Assembly: GCA_046153685.1 (NCBI GenBank)
Contig: JBJXGH010000127.1
Location: forward strand, 1-36,158
Source of the DNA: CAMAPP01 sp046153685
GTDB lineage: Bacteria > Pseudomonadota > Alphaproteobacteria > CADEGL01
Direction: 5' to 3'
DNA length: 36,158 bases
The number at the start of each line of letters is the position of its first letter. Position 1 is the first letter of the stretch. Below, piece after piece: positions 31,652 to 36,158 of the stretch. The notes beneath the pieces are model-generated. The model ran no database searches, was not told the origin of the DNA, and saw only the letters and a list, made by a program, of their open reading frames with translations. Made by a program: the position numbers and the translations under genes.

Positions 31652-33991
31652 TCACGCCTTGGTGACAAAAGACGCCATCACCTTTTTGTCGCCCGCTTTT
31701 TCGAATGCGATGTCGAGCTTGTCGCCGTCCGCCGCCGTCACCCGGCCATAGCCGAATTTCTGGTGAAACACGCGCATGCCCGGCGCGTGGGCGGGCGCCG
31801 TCTTGGCGATGGCGGGCGCGCGCTTTGCCTCGATGATCGTCGCCGGGCGCAAGGGGCGTTGGGCGGGGCGTTGCGAAGCAAAATGCGAGGACGCGTGGCG
31901 CTGTTGGTTCTGCCAGCGCCTAGGGGCTTGGACGGGGTTGTCCGCGTCGGCATCCTCCGCATCTTCGCCCGAAAGCCCGCCTTGGCCCCGATAGAGCCCG
32001 TTCGATGCCTCGATCTCGACCGCCGAGGGCGGTAATTCATCCACAAAGCGCGAAGGAATGGCGCTCTGCCACATATTGTGGATGCGCCGATTGGCGACAA
32101 AGCTCACCACCGCGCGCTTGCGCGCGCGCGTAAGGCCGACATAGGCAAGGCGGCGTTCCTCCTCCAGCGAGGCGAGGCCGCCCTCGTCCAAGGCGCGTTG
32201 ATGGGGGAACAAGCCTTCTTCCCAGCCCGGCAGGTACACGGTCGCGAATTCGAGGCCCTTGGCCGCGTGCAGGGTCATGACATTGACCATGTCGCCGCCG
32301 GCCTTCTCGTTGTTGTCGGCGACGAGCGAGACGTGTTCGAGAAAGCCCGCGAGACCGTCGAAGTCCTCGAGCGCCGCGACCAGTTCCTTCAAATTGTCGA
32401 GCCGTCCCGGCGCATCCGCCGTCTTGGCCGCGCGCCACATCGCGGTGTAACCGGATTCGTCGAGCACGATCTTGGCGAGATCGGGATGGCGCTCGGTCTC
32501 GGTCAGTTTCCGCCAGCGCCCAACATCCTCGACGAAGGCCGAGAGGGCGCGCTTGGCTTGGGGCTTGAACTCGTCGGTTTCGACCAGGCGTCGCGCGGCC
32601 TCGAACAACGACACGCCCATCTCGCGAGAGAGAACATTCAATCCCTGCACCGTCGTATCGCCGATACCCCTTCGCGGGGTGTTGACGATGCGCTCGAACG
32701 CAAGGCCGTCGGCAGGCGAATGGACGAGACGCAGATAGGCCAGGGCATCGCGGATTTCCTGGCGCTCGTAGAAGCGCGGGCCGCCGACGACGCGGTAGGG
32801 GATGCCCAGCTGGACGAAACGCTCCTCGAACTCGCGCGTTTGAAACGAGGCGCGCACGAGAATGGCGATATCCGAGAGCTTGGCGCGCGCGCGCTGGTGC
32901 GTCTCGATGTCGTCGGCGATGACGCGCGCCTCTTCCGCGCCGTCCCAATGGCCGCGCACGCGCACCTTGTCGCCCACGGCGCCGTCGCTCCACAGCGTCT
33001 TGCCCAGGCGGTCGCGATTGTGCGCGATGAGGGCGGAGGCGGCCGCGAGGATATTCTGGGTCGAGCGGTAATTCTGTTCGAGCCGCACCACCCGAGCGCC
33101 GGGAAAATCGCGCTCGAACCGCAGAATATTGCCGACTTCCGCCCCGCGCCAAGAATAGATCGACTGATCGTCGTCGCCCACGCAGCAGATATTGCGCGCA
33201 CCCTGCGCCAAGAGGCGCAGCCAAAGATATTGCGCGACATTGGTGTCCTGGTACTCGTCCACCAGGATGTAGCGGAACTGTTCCTGATATTTGCGCGCGA
33301 TCTCGGCGTCGGTCGTCAACAGGGTAAGAACGTGCAGCAGGAGATCGCCGAAATCGCAGGCATTGAGCACGCGCAGGCGTTGCTGATAGATGCGATAAAT
33401 ATCGAGCGCCCGCCCGCCGGCGAAATCGCCGCCATCGGCCGCCGGAACCTTGTCGGGCGTGAGGCCCTTGTCCTTCCAGCGCTCGATGACCGCATGCACC
33501 GCGCGCGCGGGCCAGCGTTTGTCGTCGATCTTCTCGGCGCGGAGGATCTGCCCGATCAGGCGAATCTGGTCGTCCTGATCGAGAATCGTGAAACTGGACG
33601 TCAGTCCAAGCGCCTCGGCATGGCGGCGCAGCAGGCGCGCACACAGCGAATGAAAGGTTCCGAGCCACAGCCCCTCGACCGCGCCGCCCACTTGCCCCGC
33701 CACCCGCTCCTTCATCTCGCGCGCGGCCTTGTTGGTGAAGGTGACCGCCAGGATCTGGTTCGGCCAGGCGCGCCGCGTTGCAAGGATGTGCGCCAAGCGC
33801 GTGGTGAGAACGCGCGTTTTGCCGGTGCCGGCACCGGCGAGCACCAGCACGGGCCCGGCCACCGCCTCGACCGCCTCGCGCGGGGCGGGGTTGAGGGCGT
33901 CGAGCAGCTCGGGCCGCGCGGCGGCGGCGGCGGAAATGGCCCCGCGCGCGGGCGGCGGCGGATCGTCGGACAACTCGAAGGGATCGGACAT
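31652..33991 (-). CDS. uvrD: UvrD/PcrA-type DNA helicase
   Basis: A 779-residue superfamily 1A 3'-5' helicase acting in nucleotide excision and mismatch repair and in removing proteins from DNA. Walker A is LAGAGTGKTR at about 51-60 (K58). Other motifs are FTNKAAREMKERV (Ia), ILVDEYQDTN (II, DEYQD), VGDDDQSIYSWRGAEVGNIL (III), VRLEQNYRSTQNIL (IV), VMTLHAAKGLEFATVYLPG (V) and EERRLAYVGLTRARKRAVV (VI). The end carries the PcrA/UvrD Tudor-like domain (VFHQKFGYGRVTAADGDKLDIAFEKAG). The start is ATG at 33989-33991; the frame open up to 35005 overlaps the opposite-strand deacylase gene and has no helicase similarity. It is divergent from that gene. Confidence 0.97.
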   Translation of the reverse strand: MSDPFELSDDPPPPARGAISAAAAARPELLDALNPAPREAVEAVAGPVLVLAGAGTGKTRVLTTRLAHILATRRAWPNQILAVTFTNKAAREMKERVAGQVGGAVEGLWLGTFHSLCARLLRRHAEALGLTSSFTILDQDDQIRLIGQILRAEKIDDKRWPARAVHAVIERWKDKGLTPDKVPAADGGDFAGGRALDIYRIYQQRLRVLNACDFGDLLLHVLTLLTTDAEIARKYQEQFRYILVDEYQDTNVAQYLWLRLLAQGARNICCVGDDDQSIYSWRGAEVGNILRFERDFPGARVVRLEQNYRSTQNILAAASALIAHNRDRLGKTLWSDGAVGDKVRVRGHWDGAEEARVIADDIETHQRARAKLSDIAILVRASFQTREFEERFVQLGIPYRVVGGPRFYERQEIRDALAYLRLVHSPADGLAFERIVNTPRRGIGDTTVQGLNVLSREMGVSLFEAARRLVETDEFKPQAKRALSAFVEDVGRWRKLTETERHPDLAKIVLDESGYTAMWRAAKTADAPGRLDNLKELVAALEDFDGLAGFLEHVSLVADNNEKAGGDMVNVMTLHAAKGLEFATVYLPGWEEGLFPHQRALDEGGLASLEEERRLAYVGLTRARKRAVVSFVANRRIHNMWQSAIPSRFVDELPPSAVEIEASNGLYRGQGGLSGEDAEDADADNPVQAPRRWQNQQRHASSHFASQRPAQRPLRPATIIEAKRAPAIAKTAPAHAPGMRVFHQKFGYGRVTAADGDKLDIAFEKAGDKKVMASFVTKA

Positions 33992-34105
33992 GGGCGGCGT
34001 TTTATAGCACGCGGCACTCCGGCGCATCCCGATTTCGGCGGCGCGGCTTGACTTGAGGGCGCACGCGGCCGAGCCTCGGCGTTCGGCCGCGATGGGCGTG
34101 GAACA

Positions 34106-35242
34106 ATGAAACGCATCGAACGTGTGGAATTGCCGAGCCCAAGCGCGGGCACGCGGCGCGAACTTGTCTTTCACCGCTACGGCAGCCCAGGCACCAGGCC
34201 CAAGGCCTATATCCAGGCCAGTCTCCACGCCGACGAAACCCCCGCCATGCTGGTCGCCCATCATCTGGTGCGCGCCCTCGACGCGGCGGATGGGGCGGGG
34301 CAAATCTTGGGTGAAATCGTCGTTTTGCCTGCGGCCAATCCCATCGGCCTCGATCAAGAAGTGGCCGGAAGCCATCTCGGCCGGCACGAGCTTGCAAGCG
34401 GCGGCAATTTCAATCGCCAATGGCCGGACCTGACCGCGGACGCCGCGCGCCTGCTCGAAACCAGGCTCGGTCCCGACGGGCGCGCGAACGAAGCAATGGT
34501 GCGCGCCGCACTCGCCGAAGCAGCCCGCGCGCTCGCGGCACGCGGCGCGCTCGGCCACATGAAACGCGCCATCGTCGAACGTGCGGCGGATGCGGCCATC
34601 GTGCTCGATCTCCACTGCGACGCCGAAGCGGTGCTGTATTTCTACCTCAGCCGCGCCATCGAGGACTGGCGCGCAGGCGAGGATTTGCTGCGCCACACCG
34701 GCGCGCGCTTTGCGCTGCTGTCGGAGGATCCGGGCGGGGGGTCGTTCGAGGACAGCATGAGCGGCACATGGCGCGGACTCGCCGAACGCTTCGGCGCGCA
34801 AACCCCCATTCCGCGCGGCTGTCTGGCGGCAACCCTCGAATATCGCGGCCAATCGGACGTGCGCGACGACTTGGCGCGGGCGGACGCGGAAAACCTCGTG
34901 CGCTTTCTCGCCGGGCGCGGCGTCCTGTCGGGCGGCGCGGACGCGCCGCAGGCGCGCGGCCGGGCGATTGCGCTCGAAGCCGTCGATATCGTGCGCGCGC
35001 CGCATGCGGGTGTTCTGGTCATGGCGCGCGCGCTCGGCGCCACGGTCGCTTCAGGCGAGACGATCGCCGAGCTCGTCGATCCGGGCGATCCCGCGGCGCC
35101 GCGCACGAAACTTTCGAGCCGCACTTCCGGCGAACTCATCGCCCATGCGCGCGACCGCCTGGTTCGTCCGGGCGCCGTCGTCGCCAAGGTCGCGGGCAGC
35201 GAGCCCCTGCCCTTCCGCACGGGCTATCTGCTCGAGGACTAG
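34106..35242 (+). CDS. Succinylglutamate desuccinylase/aspartoacylase-type deacylase
   Basis: A 378-residue zinc-dependent M14-like amidohydrolase of the AstE/AspA group. The metal ligands are H41 and E44 in QASLHADETPAMLVAHHL and H170 in VLDLHCDAE. NFNRQWPDL is the substrate-carboxylate block with the conserved Asn-Phe-Asn-Arg. The C-terminal part (about 285-378) has a barrel-like domain (VRAPHAGVLVMARALGATVASGETIAELVDPGD) as in many predicted deacylases. It hydrolyses an N-acyl amino acid or similar amide; the precise substrate is not readable. ATG at 34106 is used; no strong ribosome site is visible. Its stop overlaps the convergent cupin gene by four bases. Confidence 0.9.
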   Translation: MKRIERVELPSPSAGTRRELVFHRYGSPGTRPKAYIQASLHADETPAMLVAHHLVRALDAADGAGQILGEIVVLPAANPIGLDQEVAGSHLGRHELASGGNFNRQWPDLTADAARLLETRLGPDGRANEAMVRAALAEAARALAARGALGHMKRAIVERAADAAIVLDLHCDAEAVLYFYLSRAIEDWRAGEDLLRHTGARFALLSEDPGGGSFEDSMSGTWRGLAERFGAQTPIPRGCLAATLEYRGQSDVRDDLARADAENLVRFLAGRGVLSGGADAPQARGRAIALEAVDIVRAPHAGVLVMARALGATVASGETIAELVDPGDPAAPRTKLSSRTSGELIAHARDRLVRPGAVVAKVAGSEPLPFRTGYLLED

Positions 35243-35865
35243 GCGTCGGGCAGAAGGCGCGCCGAGGTTTCGAGATCGCCCGTCCAGAAATACATGGCGA
35301 GCAAGGTCTCGCCGCGCGTGCGCATGGCGTGGCGCACCCAAGACGGATGGACGATGTAATCGCCCGGACGGCGTGCGATGAAATCCTCCTGGCCGCGCTG
35401 CCAATCGGCGGTGCCGGACAGCACGATGTATAGCTCGCGCGCGGGATGGGCGTGCGCCGGGTAAAGGAGGTCCGGGCCGAGCATGAGAAACCCCGCCGCC
35501 ACCCCGCGACCGGGTAGATTCGTCCCCGGACCCATGAACTTGACGAAGCCGTAATTGTCGAAGAATCGCGGATCGAGGCCGCGATCGCGGTATTGCGGCG
35601 AATCGAACCAAGCGGCGGCGCGGATGATCGGCGAAGCGGCCCGCGCAAGCGCCGCGAGAGGCGTGCCGTTCGCCCGACCAAGCGCGCCGTCGAGAAGGCC
35701 CGCCACCTTGAGCTTGGGTCCGGGCCTGGGCGGAGGCAGGTCCGCGGGCAGGGCTCCCAGGATGTCCCGGCAATCACCCGCCGCCTCGCCGCCCGTGGCC
35801 TGGATGGCTTCGAGCACCAGGCGTATTTCGCGCACGAATTGCACGCCTTCTCCGACCATCGCCAT
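35239..35865 (-). CDS. DMSP-lyase-type cupin (DddL/DddQ family)
   Basis: A 208-residue protein with a C-terminal single cupin. The metal ligand set is H138, H140, E144 and H179, with Y135 and Y146 nearby, in LLYPAHAHPARELYIVLSG and HPSWVRHAMRT. These blocks and the ending LLAMYFWTGDL match the cupin lyases that cleave dimethylsulfoniopropionate to DMS and acrylate. True activity in non-marine members is uncertain, and the family includes proteins without it. The start is ATG at 35863-35865 with GGAGGG 6 bases upstream (35872-35877); the frame open to 36105 is antisense to the next gene and unsupported. A palindrome lies in the divergent promoter region. Confidence 0.75.
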   Translation of the reverse strand: MAMVGEGVQFVREIRLVLEAIQATGGEAAGDCRDILGALPADLPPPRPGPKLKVAGLLDGALGRANGTPLAALARAASPIIRAAAWFDSPQYRDRGLDPRFFDNYGFVKFMGPGTNLPGRGVAAGFLMLGPDLLYPAHAHPARELYIVLSGTADWQRGQEDFIARRPGDYIVHPSWVRHAMRTRGETLLAMYFWTGDLETSARLLPDA

Positions 35866-35906
35866 CGCCGTCCCTCCGAAATGACACTTCATTCCCGCCC
35901 GCGCGG

Positions 35907-35922
35907 TCCTATCTATATAGGA
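35907..35922. promoter_or_regulatory. Inverted repeat in the divergent promoter region
   Basis: TCCTAT (35907-35912) and ATAGGA (35917-35922) form a perfect 6-bp inverted repeat around CTAT, in the 120-base gap between the divergent cupin and membrane-protein genes. The AT-rich centre (CTATATAG) could overlap a -10 box on either strand, so it may be an operator. No regulator gene is in the window. Confidence 0.5.
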
Positions 35923-35985
35923 ACATCGAACCTCGCTTGTGCATTTCCTGGCCGCTTGTCCGTCACGCTGGAAAGGACGCCCGCG

Positions 35986-36158
35986 ATGAACCCCCGCCGC
36001 CCGCGCCCCTGGTTGTGGCTTGCCCTCGGCGCCCTCGGAGTGTTTGGCGCCGTGTTCTTCCTCGCCGAACGCTTTCCCCACGCGCTCGCGGGCGAGGACA
36101 GCCAAATAGACCTCGTTCGCGCGCTCGCCATCCTCGCCCTGCTCGCCGCCAGCCTCGC
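35986..36158 (+). CDS. Membrane protein, N-terminal part (possibly a TIGR02281-type aspartic protease)
   Basis: An ATG at 35986 with AGGA 8 bases upstream opens a frame to the window edge (57 full codons). The product has a basic start (NPRRPRP), a first helix (about 9-27), a short loop with LAERFPHALAGEDSQIDLV, and the beginning of a second helix (RALAILALLAASL). This two-helix N-terminus is like that of the predicted membrane-anchored clan AA aspartic proteases of alphaproteobacteria (TIGR02281), but the catalytic part is outside the window. Product identity is a guess; that it is a gene is fairly likely. Confidence 0.65.
   Translation, partial: MNPRRPRPWLWLALGALGVFGAVFFLAERFPHALAGEDSQIDLVRALAILALLAASL

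Noticed and set aside
32078..34051. Plus-strand open frame (657 codons) opposite uvrD
   Set aside because: Antisense shadow of a helicase with all motifs intact; no family features on this strand.
33992..35005. N-terminal extension of the UvrD frame
   Set aside because: The added 338 codons are antisense to the deacylase gene, lack similarity, and the helicase begins normally at 33991.
34420..35433. Plus-strand frame (337 codons) overlapping the deacylase gene
   Set aside because: Out-of-frame shadow made almost entirely of R, A and G; no domain and no ribosome site.
35866..36105. N-terminal extension of the cupin frame
   Set aside because: It is antisense to the membrane-protein start, and a strong GGAGGG lies before ATG 35865.

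Overview
The window is a gene-dense, high-GC stretch of bacterial chromosome that reads as an alphaproteobacterium, probably of the Rhodospirillales type. The evidence is an aa3 oxidase operon in the order ctaC-ctaD-ctaB-small ORF-ctaG-ctaE-DUF983-SURF1, a type II (ThrB) homoserine kinase next to rnhA, thrC followed by an M16 peptidase and a RimJ-like acetyltransferase, a ScsB/DsbD-type protein, and a tandem glycine riboswitch ahead of gcvT. No rRNA, tRNA, insertion sequence, phage gene or CRISPR array was seen. The lineage is an inference from gene content and order.

Layout: (1) 1-177 is the end of an F0F1 ATP synthase b-type subunit gene, followed by a hairpin terminator shared with the convergent glycine cleavage operon. 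(2) 270-5066, minus strand: promoter, tandem glycine riboswitch, gcvT, gcvH and single-chain gcvP. (3) 5096-5975, minus: an unrecognised lipoprotein and a double-CDGSH iron-sulfur protein. (4) 6226-7645, plus: thrB and rnhA, overlapping. (5) 7730-10433, minus: a Prx5-type peroxiredoxin and a ScsB/DsbD-like thiol-disulfide transducer; yqgE follows on the plus strand. (6) 11311-22473, minus: a long co-directional run, the cytochrome c oxidase and assembly operon followed by an M32 carboxypeptidase, thrC, an M16 peptidase and a GNAT acetyltransferase, with many start/stop overlaps. (7) 22830-26343: tldD (plus) convergent with an aminopeptidase P family gene (minus). (8) 26344-26838: an AT-rich island and a DUF1127 gene. 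(9) 26835-27890, minus: prmA with an unusual repeat-derived C-terminal tail. (10) 27942-31603: three EamA/DMT transporter paralogues with an acetoacetate-decarboxylase-family gene between the second and third. (11) 31652-36158: a UvrD/PcrA helicase, an AstE/AspA-like deacylase, a DMSP-lyase-type cupin, and the start of a membrane protein at the window edge.

How the genes work together: the gcv genes encode the T, H and P proteins of the glycine cleavage system, under a glycine-sensing leader. The cta block supplies the catalytic subunits (I, II, III), heme O synthase, the CuB chaperone Cox11 and SURF1 for one terminal oxidase. thrB and thrC carry out the last two steps of threonine synthesis but lie about 6 kb apart on opposite strands.

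Most of the window is housekeeping. The parts most worth a second look are the prmA minisatellite tail, the three-transporter/decarboxylase block, the DMSP-lyase-like cupin with its divergent palindrome, the AT-rich DUF1127 promoter island and the riboswitch leader. I did not find a convincing entirely new system.
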